From Spirosoma arboris (lineage in GTDB: Bacteria > Bacteroidota > Bacteroidia > Cytophagales > Spirosomataceae), in NCBI RefSeq assembly GCF_009754945.1, contig NZ_WPIN01000003.1, positions 248,001 to 312,000 of the forward strand: 64,000 nt of DNA, in the 5' to 3' direction. The notes below the pieces were generated by a model. It saw only the letters and a program-made list of their open reading frames with translations. It did not search any database and was not told the origin of the DNA. Positions 17,240 to 25,060 of this stretch are shown piece by piece; the stretch's first letter is position 1, and each line of letters begins with the position of its first letter. Position numbers and translations under genes: made by a program.

Positions 17240-18006
17240 AAGTTTCTATTATAACCGTTGTATATAACGGTGCAGAATTTATTCGGGACTGTATTGAGTC
17301 GATTGTGAATCAGACTTATCCTGATATTGAATATATTATTGTCGACGGAAAATCTACGGATGGTACCGTAGAAATTGTACAATCGTACGGCACGAAAGTT
17401 GCCCGATTTATATCGGAACCCGACAAAGGTTTATATGATGCCATGAATAAAGGTATCGGACTAGCCACTGGCGAGATAATCGGTTTGCTGAATGCCGACG
17501 ATTTTTATCGGCATACCCGCGTCATCGAAAACATGGTTGCTACATTCGAGCGAACCGATAGCGATGCTGTCTATGGCGATATGTTATATGTGGAACGAAC
17601 AAACCCACAAAAACTCAAACGCTACTGGCGTTCTGGTTGGTACAATGAGAATGCGTTCTTATGGGGCTGGATGCCTGGGCATCTTTCATTTTTTGCGAAA
17701 CGATGGCTCTATAAGCAATATGGTACGTTTCGGCTCGATATGAAAAGCGCAGCCGATTATGAATTGATGTTACGATTCATTCACAAAAACAAAGTCAAAC
17801 TTGGCTATATGGATGAAGTAACGATTGTAATGCGAGCAGGAGGAATCAGTAATAGTAGCGTACAGAACCGACTACGAGCTAATCGGGAAGATCGGCTTGC
17901 CTGGCAGCTTAATGGGCTAACACCTTATTTTTTCACTTTCTGGTTAAAACCATTACGAAAGCTTAAACAGTATATTACTAAGCCCCCTGAAGCACTTGAC
18001 AAATAA
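17236..18006 (+). CDS. Glycosyltransferase family 2
   Basis: Starts at GTG 17236, overlapping the acetyltransferase stop by 4 bp (GTGA), giving 256 residues that begin KVSIITVVYNGAEFI. The GT-A motifs are complete: VDGKSTDGTVEIV, SEPDKGLYDAMNKGI and LNADDFY (near residue 86). The PDKGLYDAMNKG block is typical of the WcaA/WbbD-like GT2 subgroup. Translational coupling to wcaF suggests that the two enzymes work on the same repeat unit. It ends 169 bp before the initiating transferase gene. Confidence 0.88.
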   Translation: MKVSIITVVYNGAEFIRDCIESIVNQTYPDIEYIIVDGKSTDGTVEIVQSYGTKVARFISEPDKGLYDAMNKGIGLATGEIIGLLNADDFYRHTRVIENMVATFERTDSDAVYGDMLYVERTNPQKLKRYWRSGWYNENAFLWGWMPGHLSFFAKRWLYKQYGTFRLDMKSAADYELMLRFIHKNKVKLGYMDEVTIVMRAGGISNSSVQNRLRANREDRLAWQLNGLTPYFFTFWLKPLRKLKQYITKPPEALDK

Positions 18007-18175
18007 GAGACGTGACCGTTAAATCAGATTTTGCCTCTTTTATTAGCTAAACCCGTGATTTTTACGCTCCTTTCCTGGCCGAAATGACTAAACAAGCCCC
18101 GGTATCAGGTAGCGTTACTCGACGAATTGTTTATGAAAACCCCAAAAGGGAAACAATATCTAAACGTCCTGCCTT

Positions 18176-19384
18176 ATGAACATTGATTTATTTATAGCTT
18201 ACTTACAACATAAATTCAGCGATGACCTGTTTACGCTTGGCCTATACCAATGCGTGCTTGCGTTTCTGGTTGCCTGCTTTGTTTCTGTTGTAGCGATTCC
18301 TGTAATCATCAAGATTTCCGAGCTAAAATCGCTCATGGAGAAACCCGGCGAACGCCGGTCACACTCTACGCCCACCCCAACGTTTGGCGGCATTGCCATT
18401 TTTGCGGCAATACTGATTGCCTATTTCTTATGGCCCAGCATTGATCAGACCGAAATTTATAGAACGAATCTGTCGATTGTTGGCATGACAATCCTGTTTT
18501 TTATTGGTATCAAAGACGATCTTGTTGGCATTGACCCTGCCAAAAAGTTAATGTTTCAGGTACTGGCTGCCATGATTCTTATTCTCTTTGGCGATTTGCG
18601 CATCGACTATTTGTATGGCATTATGGGTTTTCACCATATTGATATAGTCGTGGGTGTTTTGCTGACGTGCTTTATTTTCATTACGCTGACGAACGCAATT
18701 AACCTCATCGATGGCATTGACGGACTGGCAGGTGGTATTGCTACTATTGCCAGTGGTACGTTTGGCGGATGGTTTTTGCTGACAAACCATTTTACGATGG
18801 CTTGCCTGGCTTTTACATTGACGGGTGCACTGCTGGGTTTTCTTCGGTTCAATTTCTCGAAAACCAGCAAGATTTTTATGGGGAATACAGGTTCGCTCAT
18901 TATTGGTTTTATGCTGGCTTTCTTTGCTGTACGCTTCGTTAGCCTCAACGCATCTTATCGATACGAGCCAACGGCGTTTTTCAACGCGCCTATCATTGCC
19001 ATTGTTATTCTGATTGTACCGATTTTCGACACATTACGCGTTTTTCTGGTCAGAATTTTGGCAGGTCGTTCGCCTTTCTCAGCCGATCGTAACCATATGC
19101 ACCATATTCTACTGGATAACGGACTGTCGCATGTTGGCGCAACGGCTGTACTTTGTGGAGCTTCCCTGTTCAACACCATCACATTCCTATTACTACATCG
19201 CAATATCTCAAATACGCTCTCTATTGTTATTTTGGGGTGCCTATTTGGTGTTTACATGCTAATTAGTTTTACCCTCAAAATGCGGGTAAAATATGTATCA
19301 ACTCATCCACGTCGTCGGCGGGCTGTTATACGCCGGGAATTGCAGAATGGCATTTCAGGCAAGCGTATTATTGATTACTTATAG
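18176..19384 (+). CDS. Undecaprenyl-phosphate sugar-1-phosphate transferase (WecA/TagO/MraY family)
   Basis: The 402-residue integral membrane protein has about eleven transmembrane segments. It carries the family motifs KPGERRSHSTPTPTFGG (cytosolic loop 1), NAINLIDGIDGLAGG (catalytic Asp-rich loop, near residue 178), FMGNTGSLIIGF (near 236) and the DRNHMHHILL histidine loop (near 300) that separates WecA/TagO-type enzymes from MraY. It transfers a GlcNAc- or GalNAc-1-phosphate type unit from its UDP form to undecaprenyl phosphate, the first step of lipid-linked glycan synthesis. It closes the polysaccharide locus and has its own terminator. Confidence 0.9.
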   Translation: MNIDLFIAYLQHKFSDDLFTLGLYQCVLAFLVACFVSVVAIPVIIKISELKSLMEKPGERRSHSTPTPTFGGIAIFAAILIAYFLWPSIDQTEIYRTNLSIVGMTILFFIGIKDDLVGIDPAKKLMFQVLAAMILILFGDLRIDYLYGIMGFHHIDIVVGVLLTCFIFITLTNAINLIDGIDGLAGGIATIASGTFGGWFLLTNHFTMACLAFTLTGALLGFLRFNFSKTSKIFMGNTGSLIIGFMLAFFAVRFVSLNASYRYEPTAFFNAPIIAIVILIVPIFDTLRVFLVRILAGRSPFSADRNHMHHILLDNGLSHVGATAVLCGASLFNTITFLLLHRNISNTLSIVILGCLFGVYMLISFTLKMRVKYVSTHPRRRRAVIRRELQNGISGKRIIDYL

Positions 19385-19403
19385 AGTCACCTAAGTCATT
19401 GGG

Positions 19404-19438
19404 AAAAGCTCTTTGGGAAATCCAGAGAGCTTTTTTTA
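19404..19438 (+). terminator. Intrinsic terminator after the WecA-like gene
   Basis: AAAAGCTCT (19404-19412) pairs with AGAGCTTTT (19426-19434) around a 13-base loop, and the T-tract runs to 19437. It lies 20 bp after the stop codon. Confidence 0.8.
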
Positions 19439-19534
19439 TGGGTAATCGATAAGTCCCATTCGCTCAGTTATTATTCTTTTTTTTGCCCTAATTGTTTAGT
19501 ACTGTAGACAAGCATTCTAAATCAACTCACGGTT

Positions 19535-19960
19535 ATGAAACATGCTGCAGTATTGGGAGTCATGCTGCTCACGATAGCCAACGTTAACGCTATTGCTCAG
19601 GCTACCAATTCCACACGTGCCACAAGCAATGGCACTATACCCTCAGCTTCACAGAATGGCTTATCAGGTGCAAGTGGTAAAAATGAATTGGGCGTGAAGA
19701 CTAGCCCACACAAATCAGGCCAACGCTCAACAGCGGGCTCCGGCTCTACAAGTAGCTCAACAGTCGATGGTTCCACAAACGGCAGCGCCACCAATGACGG
19801 AGCTAGTGGTCAGAGTGGCAGCCCGGTTGCTAATCAGTCGGCGGCCATCGATCAGGGAGCATCTCAGTCCCAACGTAGTAGTGGTCGTAAACTGAAACGC
19901 AGTACAAGCCGCACGAGCAGTACTTCAAACGCATCACCTGGCAAATCTACGCACCAATAA
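19535..19960 (+). CDS. Small secreted Ser/Thr/Gly/Asn-rich protein
   Basis: The 141-residue product begins with a signal peptide (AAVLGVMLLTIANVNAIAQA, cleavage near residue 22). The rest is low complexity: about 119 residues dominated by Ser, Thr, Gly, Asn and Gln, ending in a basic stretch (GRKLKRSTSRTSS). No domain is visible. It is probably a disordered periplasmic or surface protein. The frame has a signal peptide in the correct position and ordinary codon use, so I accept it as a gene, standing alone after a terminator. Confidence 0.6.
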   Translation: MKHAAVLGVMLLTIANVNAIAQATNSTRATSNGTIPSASQNGLSGASGKNELGVKTSPHKSGQRSTAGSGSTSSSTVDGSTNGSATNDGASGQSGSPVANQSAAIDQGASQSQRSSGRKLKRSTSRTSSTSNASPGKSTHQ

Positions 19961-20075
19961 ATATTCGGGACGATTATTCACCTGGCGAGCCCATAATTGA
20001 ACCGATAGCTTACCGAAATGAGTAGGCCGACTCATTTTCGTTCTTCATTTTTCCTATACGATACATGTGGGTAAC

Positions 20076-20255
20076 ATGAACGAAAAAATAGAAAATTTGA
20101 GAATACGGCTTACCAAACGATTAGAGGAAGCAAACCAGGAGGCCTATTATGCAAGATCTTCTGATGAAAACTATTACCATCGAACTCGTGCCGAGGAGTT
20201 AACGTGGTGTTTGAACGAGATTACTACCATTCTTCAAGAAGGCAATGTAAGCTAA
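20076..20255 (+). CDS. Small hypothetical helical protein
   Basis: From ATG 20076 it codes for 59 residues (MNEKIENLRIRLTKRLEEAN at the start). A GTG nine bases upstream is the alternative. The sequence is charged and heptad-like, and its YYARSSDENYYHRTRAEELTW part suggests two short helices. I do not recognise it. Codon use and the intact helical pattern argue for a real gene. It stands alone on the plus strand. Confidence 0.5.
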   Translation: MNEKIENLRIRLTKRLEEANQEAYYARSSDENYYHRTRAEELTWCLNEITTILQEGNVS

Positions 20256-20399
20256 AATAGCAGATGGGCGAATGTACATCGTTTGTCCTTTTAGTAGCGT
20301 CTCGCTAAAGCCGTTGCCAGTTATTTACTTACGGCTACCAATTAAAAACTCAAAGTACCTTGTTGAAAGTTTTCGCTAACGGGTGCGTGATCACTCCAT

Positions 20400-20407
20400 T
20401 ACTTTTG
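20400..20407 (+). promoter_or_regulatory. -7 promoter element before yiaA
   Basis: TACTTTTG at 20400-20407 fits TAnnTTTG. It lies 39 bp before the ATG at 20447, or 15 bp before the alternative start at 20423. A TTTC at 20371 with a 25-bp spacer is a poor -33 partner. Confidence 0.4.
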
Positions 20408-20446
20408 TGATAGTAACTGCCAATGCTTAAACAACCAACAACTACA

Positions 20447-20845
20447 ATGAATCAGAAAACATCAGCTGCCTTTATAGGCGCTTCATGGCTTGCTCTTGGG
20501 GCAGGTATGTTCGGATACTTAATTGGCCTCTGGCGATCCGACATGCTTCTAAACGAGAAAGGCTTCTATTTTACCGTCTTAATGTTTGGCATTTTCTCTG
20601 TGGTATCTGTCCAAAAAAGCGTCAGAGACCGATTGGAAGGACTCCCTGTAACGGATATTTACTATGGTATCTGCTGGTTTTCGACAATCTTGTCTATTTC
20701 GCTTTTGACAATTGGTCTATGGAATGCAACCCTTTTGCCTAGTGAAAAAGGGTTTTATGCATTTGCCTTTTTACTAGGCTTATTCGGTGCTATTGCCGTA
20801 CAAAAAAATACGCGAGATAATCAGGAATTCACGAAGAAAGAATGA
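20447..20845 (+). CDS. yiaA: YiaA-type inner membrane protein (two YiaAB domains)
   Basis: From ATG 20447 the protein has 132 residues and aligns closely with E. coli YiaA as I recall it: four transmembrane helices in two repeats. Each repeat contains a GLW motif, an EKG(F/Y) turn and a QK-x-x-RD motif ([18 protein letters not shown] ... [23 protein letters not shown] ... VQKNTRD). Function is unknown beyond inner-membrane location. An in-frame start at 20423 adds eight residues; the A/C-rich context before 20447 is the usual Bacteroidota start setting, so I prefer it. It is monocistronic and faces a bidirectional terminator. Confidence 0.88.
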   Translation: MNQKTSAAFIGASWLALGAGMFGYLIGLWRSDMLLNEKGFYFTVLMFGIFSVVSVQKSVRDRLEGLPVTDIYYGICWFSTILSISLLTIGLWNATLLPSEKGFYAFAFLLGLFGAIAVQKNTRDNQEFTKKE

Positions 20846-20917
20846 TCTGTAACTCTTGAAACAAGTACAAGCATGCCGTATATTGACCATCGGTGATTTA
20901 ACTCTCAACTTCATCTC

Positions 20918-20954
20918 AACAGACAAAGCCCGATCATGTCGGGCTTTGTCTGTT
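20918..20954. terminator. Bidirectional terminator, 16-bp perfect stem
   Basis: Bases 20918-20933 pair perfectly with 20939-20954 around a 5-base loop. It sits between the convergent yiaA gene (+) and the small secreted protein gene (-), ending 20 bp before that gene's stop. Confidence 0.8.
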
Positions 20955-20973
20955 AGTTCTCAGCTTCATGTGC

Positions 20974-21348
20974 CTAGTTCATCGCAATAACACGGCTGGC
21001 CTGTTGAACCGGTTGAGAAGACACATTCAGTTGCTTAACAATGCTGCCTTCACTCGATTTGATTTCTAATTCATATTCGCCATCGGCCAGGTCATTCACG
21101 TTCAGCTTCACAGCGTACTTGCCTTCTTTTTTGCCAATACTGTGTTGATAAAGCACCTCGTGACTTTTGTTGCGAAGTACCACATCAACAGGCACCTCGG
21201 CTGACTTTTGAACAGCCAGCCGAATTTGGTGATCGACGGTCACGTAGGCACTAGCATCGAAGGAAAGTGTCTTGGGGGTCGTAGGATTAAATAGGGTCGA
21301 AGCGCTTAGTAAAAGAGAGGTAGCGACTTTGCTCATTAGTGGTAACAT
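20974..21348 (-). CDS. Small secreted beta-sandwich protein, unknown
   Basis: The 124-residue product has a signal peptide (MSKVATSLLLSASTLFNP, start possibly at the inner Met of residue 5). The remaining 100 residues have a strand pattern resembling a small Ig-like or DUF3244-type fold: ADGEYELEIKSSEG recalls the last strands of T9SS-like sorting domains, but the conserved final Lys/Arg is missing. It is probably periplasmic. It has no operon partner and ends at a bidirectional terminator shared with yiaA. Confidence 0.6.
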   Translation of the reverse strand: MLPLMSKVATSLLLSASTLFNPTTPKTLSFDASAYVTVDHQIRLAVQKSAEVPVDVVLRNKSHEVLYQHSIGKKEGKYAVKLNVNDLADGEYELEIKSSEGSIVKQLNVSSQPVQQASRVIAMN

Positions 21349-21544
21349 GGTAGTAGTTGTTTAGTGTTTGTGTTGTTTACTGCGTTGAACTACTTAATCC
21401 AAAGTGTATGCCAACTCCGAAACATTATTGACTTTCAACAACTTATACTTTGTACCATTTATTGATACTGTCCGCAACTGGACGAATCGTGTTCACTTGC
21501 GGACAAAATTCAGGTCGCTTACTAAACTTGAACAAATGCACAGA

Positions 21545-23317
21545 TTACCCAATCGTAACCGTATGCTCAAACGGCGTAATTCCGGTAAAGAAAACGTGCA
21601 TACCCTCTGTTCGCAACGTACCGAAATGGGAACTGTATAGCTCACCTTCGAGGCCGGTTAGTTTTGTGTGTTTGAAAACGCCCGGTCCAAATTTTATCGA
21701 ATCGTTGCCATAGCTATACGTGCCCTGGCCGCTTTCTAAGGTATAATTATCCGAAGGTCCGTCTAGTTTTTTCAATCCGGTCAGATTCCCGCCTTCTTTA
21801 AAACAGAACTCGATCACCACATGCACGCCCTCCGTTCCTTTGGAGGAAAACGTCAATTCATTGGAGCCATTTTTCTCTTCGACCCGAATGGTGGTCTCTA
21901 ACGTATTGATATTACTCTGCGGCCGATGTTCGAAATCCATCTTATTCCAGAATCGCCCGTCGGTACTTTGCGAATGCTTGTAATTTCCGTCCGCTCGTTT
22001 AAACTTAGCGGGTAAGGGCTGATAATAAGGCGCTTCTATTTTTTGATGCAGTATGTAGGCACTACCTGACTTTGTTATTCCCTGACTATGGAAATAGCCC
22101 GTGCTGAAAAAGTCAGTCGAGAAGCGCATGTATTTCAGAATAGCCTCCCCTTTTCTGAACGCAAAGAAATTAGGGCTATTGGCCCGTCCAGACGCAATGA
22201 TGATCGGGAAATCGGTACCCCCAAAAATGGTTGTAGTTGTATTGTTACGTCGGATTCGGACGAGGTTGGTTTCAGTAAAGAATTTCTCAAAATTAACCGA
22301 TGGTGCTTTGGGCGCAGGAAGTGGCTTTTTATAGAGCGGATCTTCTAAGAAATAGACTAATAAATCACTCAGAACACGTTCATCAAACCCCTTCAGCGTT
22401 TCTATGTATTTTGCAATAGCCGCAAATTCAGGATTATTGTCATTGATGGCCAGGTAATAATAGTCGTGGTAGAAATAGAGAATATTGATGGGTGCGTACT
22501 GATCCTGCCTGCGGGAGTCGACCGTAACTAACTCTCCGTTTGGTTCTGAATGGTAATAGACCAGGCCAAGGTTTTTACGGACTGGCTCAAATAAAGAAGG
22601 CATCGGGAGCAGACGGCCAATCGTAATTAGTGACCGGTCAATCACCGCCGAATAGTTCATGCTTCGTTCCAGAAAATTGCCATCTTTGTCGCAATAAACG
22701 CCTTCAGAAAGCCACTCATGAATCCGTTTAACGTAGGCCGGATTTGGAAATAACGCATTAATTTTTGCCAATGCCGCCGACACAACCCAGCGGTGATTGG
22801 GCGTATGCACACCACCCAGTCGGAGGGCCTCCCCTGCTTTGACAATAAACTCTTTGAGCAACGATTTCACCTCTCTTAACGACGCGCTGTCGTTCGCTTT
22901 CAGGATATTCCCGGCGGCACAAAGTGGCTCCAGAATAAAGGCGGTATCAGGCGGTGAAGCTAAATTCCCAAAATCGAGTGTACCGTCGGCATGTTGCGCT
23001 TTCACCAGAAACCGGATAATTTTTGCCATGTAAGGCACTACCTCTTCTTTCTGGTAATACTGCGACGTAGGCTCACAGAAAGCGGCTGCTAAATTGGCCA
23101 ACTCATAACCCGATCGTCTTCTGACTTCGGTAATCTCCGGCGCTAATGATTTTAGCAGTTTAGCAACTTCCTGGTTGTTGGCCAGAACTATTTTTTTGTA
23201 GAAATCATCGTCTGTTGTTCGGTTAGCCCAAGCATTCGCTACCAATGGCGACAGGCTAATAAATGCCCCTATACCCAAACACTGCTGTAAAAAAGACTGC
23301 CTCGAAATGGTTTCCAT
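21545..23317 (-). CDS. Secreted heparinase II/III-like protein (putative polysaccharide lyase)
   Basis: The 590-residue protein has an export signal (SRQSFLQQCLGIGAFISLSPLVANAWA). Residues about 40-330 are helix-rich with NHRWVVSAALAKI (near 176) and SMNYSAVIDRSLI (near 220). Residues about 340-590 are strand-rich (FFTETNLVRIRRNNTTTTIFGG, AYILHQKIEAPYY). An alpha/alpha barrel followed by a beta-sandwich, with Asn-His and Tyr in the helical half, fits heparinase- or alginate-lyase-type polysaccharide lyases, but I cannot name the family. It lies directly downstream of susCD, so it probably acts on the glycan imported there. A long hairpin ends 2 bp upstream of its ATG (on the minus strand) and may lower its expression relative to susCD. 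Confidence 0.65.
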   Translation of the reverse strand: METISRQSFLQQCLGIGAFISLSPLVANAWANRTTDDDFYKKIVLANNQEVAKLLKSLAPEITEVRRRSGYELANLAAAFCEPTSQYYQKEEVVPYMAKIIRFLVKAQHADGTLDFGNLASPPDTAFILEPLCAAGNILKANDSASLREVKSLLKEFIVKAGEALRLGGVHTPNHRWVVSAALAKINALFPNPAYVKRIHEWLSEGVYCDKDGNFLERSMNYSAVIDRSLITIGRLLPMPSLFEPVRKNLGLVYYHSEPNGELVTVDSRRQDQYAPINILYFYHDYYYLAINDNNPEFAAIAKYIETLKGFDERVLSDLLVYFLEDPLYKKPLPAPKAPSVNFEKFFTETNLVRIRRNNTTTTIFGGTDFPIIIASGRANSPNFFAFRKGEAILKYMRFSTDFFSTGYFHSQGITKSGSAYILHQKIEAPYYQPLPAKFKRADGNYKHSQSTDGRFWNKMDFEHRPQSNINTLETTIRVEEKNGSNELTFSSKGTEGVHVVIEFCFKEGGNLTGLKKLDGPSDNYTLESGQGTYSYGNDSIKFGPGVFKHTKLTGLEGELYSSHFGTLRTEGMHVFFTGITPFEHTVTIG

Positions 23318-23319
23318 AT

Positions 23320-23421
23320 TTAATGAGTGATTGAGCGAATGAGTGATTGAGTGAATAGTTGACGTAGCATTTAGTTATTCACTCATTCGCTCAATCACTC
23401 ATTCGCTCAATCACTCATTAA
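23320..23421. repeat. Long inverted repeat built of TGAGYGAW octamers
   Basis: The left part (23320-23357) holds four tandem octamers of the form TGAGYGAW. The right part (23376-23421) holds five on the other strand. The outer 32 bases pair perfectly, and the arms differ by one extra octamer. It fills the 106-bp gap between the susD stop (23424-23426) and the lyase ATG (23317). The octamer tandem suggests growth or shrinkage by slippage. Confidence 0.85.
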
Positions 23422-23423
23422 TT

Positions 23424-25040
23424 TTAATAGCCTGGATTTTGAGTAAGGGCGGGGTTGACCGTGAAGGCGTTTGTAGGGATCGGGAAAATCCGACGATTTA
23501 CATCCGCATCCGTTTTGAAGCCCCACTTTCCTTCATACTTTCCAAACCGGATCATGTCATTACGGTGCCAGGCTTCCCAGGCAAATTCTCGGCAACGCTC
23601 AGCATATACGTCGTCTAAGGTTACACTGGATAACGCAGCACTCGTGGTGCGGTTAGTCCGTAATTGGTTAACCAGCGAAACCGCCGTTTGCCCCTGCGTT
23701 GCGGTACCGCCCCGAAGAATGGCTTCGGCTTTCATCAGGATAATATCTGAATACCGAAAAACCGGGACGTCGTTGTTCTGATTGCGTGACGTCGATGAGG
23801 CATCAGGATAAAACTTGATATTCCGATAACCCATATTCCAGGCAATTTCATCGTTCCCACAGTCATAAGTGGCCACATCCTGGCGGAGCAAAATATCCGG
23901 CGTCAAATTTACCTGATACGTATAGGCTGCCGCCCCATCCGAACCCGTGTAGAATTGATCGTAGCCTTTTTTCGTCGTCGTTACGGTTACAGGTGTTACG
24001 CCGTCGTTCATAAACTGCAATCCTGTGAGCCACTGGTTATTTCGGATATCATTGACATCTTTGAAATTCGCGTAGTATTCGGGTAGCGTACTTTCCGGCG
24101 CGCTGGGTACGAATGGCAAATTGAATTTTGCGGTCTCTGATCTCGGCACATCATAGCGGGCGTGATACATCATGCCATTGGTCCCAGACATAACGCCAGC
24201 CGCCGGATCATACGGAATGGCAAAGATGAATTCCTTCATCTGTGGGCCATTGTTTGGATAGAATTGCTGGAGGTAGGACGATCTTGGTTCCAGCGAATAC
24301 AAACCAGAATTGATTACGCTATCGCAGGCCACGACCGCATCAGTATAGCGTTGGGTGCCTGTATAATATTCAGCGTTCAGATACATTTTGGCCAGCAAGG
24401 AAAAGCCCGTGAATTTGTTTGCCCGACCATAAGTCGTTTGTCCTGACACACGACTCAGGTATGGAAGCGCATTTTTCACTTCTTTTTCAATGAAGGAAAA
24501 GACCTGAGTACGCTCTACTTTGGGGTGGGGTGTAAAATCACCGTAGGTAGTATCAATCGGCACATTGCCATACAGATCCATCATCATAAAATACGCCAGG
24601 GCACGTACCATTTTCAGTTCGGCCAGGTTCGTCGACTTTGCTGTAGAAGCCGGTATTGTTTGCCCCAGAATCGACAAGGCTTGATTGGAGGCCCCAATTA
24701 CCGTCGATAACCAGCTCCAGGCGCTGTTTGTCCAACCATGGTCTTTGGTCCAGCTATGGTAATGGAGCATTCGGTAGTTCTGGTTATCATACCAGTTTCC
24801 ACCCCGAGCGGGCAGAATCGCTTCATCGGTACTGAGCGACTGCATGAACCAGTAATCTAAAGCAAAATTACCCCGGAGTGCTGCATAAGGCGGGCCAGAT
24901 GCCTGAATAAACTGGGATGAGTTCTGAGGAAAAATATCGGGCGTCAACTCGGTGTTGACAGGAACGGTTACATCATGACAAGCCGCAATCAGGAACATAA
25001 TCAGCCCCAGGAACGCGCCAGTGGTTAGTATATTTTTCAT
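23424..25040 (-). CDS. SusD/RagB family nutrient-binding lipoprotein
   Basis: The 538-residue lipoprotein has a lipobox (LIMFLIAACHD; Cys near residue 21). The SusD helical (TPR-like) fold is seen in SAWSWLSTVIGASNQAL, VRALAYFMMMDLYGNVPID (near 145) and GFSLLAKMYLNAEYY. The C-terminal RagB/SusD blocks are VPVFRYSDIILMKAEAILRGG and YAERCREFAWEAWHRNDMIRFGKYEG. SusD proteins cap the SusC barrel on the cell surface and bind the glycan. The gene starts 20 bp after susC and is certainly cotranscribed. The glycan is unknown. C-terminal NPALTQNPGY is the usual SusD ending. Confidence 0.95.
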   Translation of the reverse strand: MKNILTTGAFLGLIMFLIAACHDVTVPVNTELTPDIFPQNSSQFIQASGPPYAALRGNFALDYWFMQSLSTDEAILPARGGNWYDNQNYRMLHYHSWTKDHGWTNSAWSWLSTVIGASNQALSILGQTIPASTAKSTNLAELKMVRALAYFMMMDLYGNVPIDTTYGDFTPHPKVERTQVFSFIEKEVKNALPYLSRVSGQTTYGRANKFTGFSLLAKMYLNAEYYTGTQRYTDAVVACDSVINSGLYSLEPRSSYLQQFYPNNGPQMKEFIFAIPYDPAAGVMSGTNGMMYHARYDVPRSETAKFNLPFVPSAPESTLPEYYANFKDVNDIRNNQWLTGLQFMNDGVTPVTVTTTKKGYDQFYTGSDGAAAYTYQVNLTPDILLRQDVATYDCGNDEIAWNMGYRNIKFYPDASSTSRNQNNDVPVFRYSDIILMKAEAILRGGTATQGQTAVSLVNQLRTNRTTSAALSSVTLDDVYAERCREFAWEAWHRNDMIRFGKYEGKWGFKTDADVNRRIFPIPTNAFTVNPALTQNPGY

Positions 25041-25060
25041 TGTTTTTTTCCGCTAAGGTG

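Noticed and set aside
22088..22348. Overlapping plus-strand frames inside the lyase-like gene
   Set aside because: They are antisense to a 590-residue coding frame with a signal peptide and no motif supports them.
23320..23421. Octamer tandem considered as a CRISPR array
   Set aside because: Units are 8 bp without spacers and are arranged as an inverted repeat, not as 25-40 bp repeats with unique spacers.
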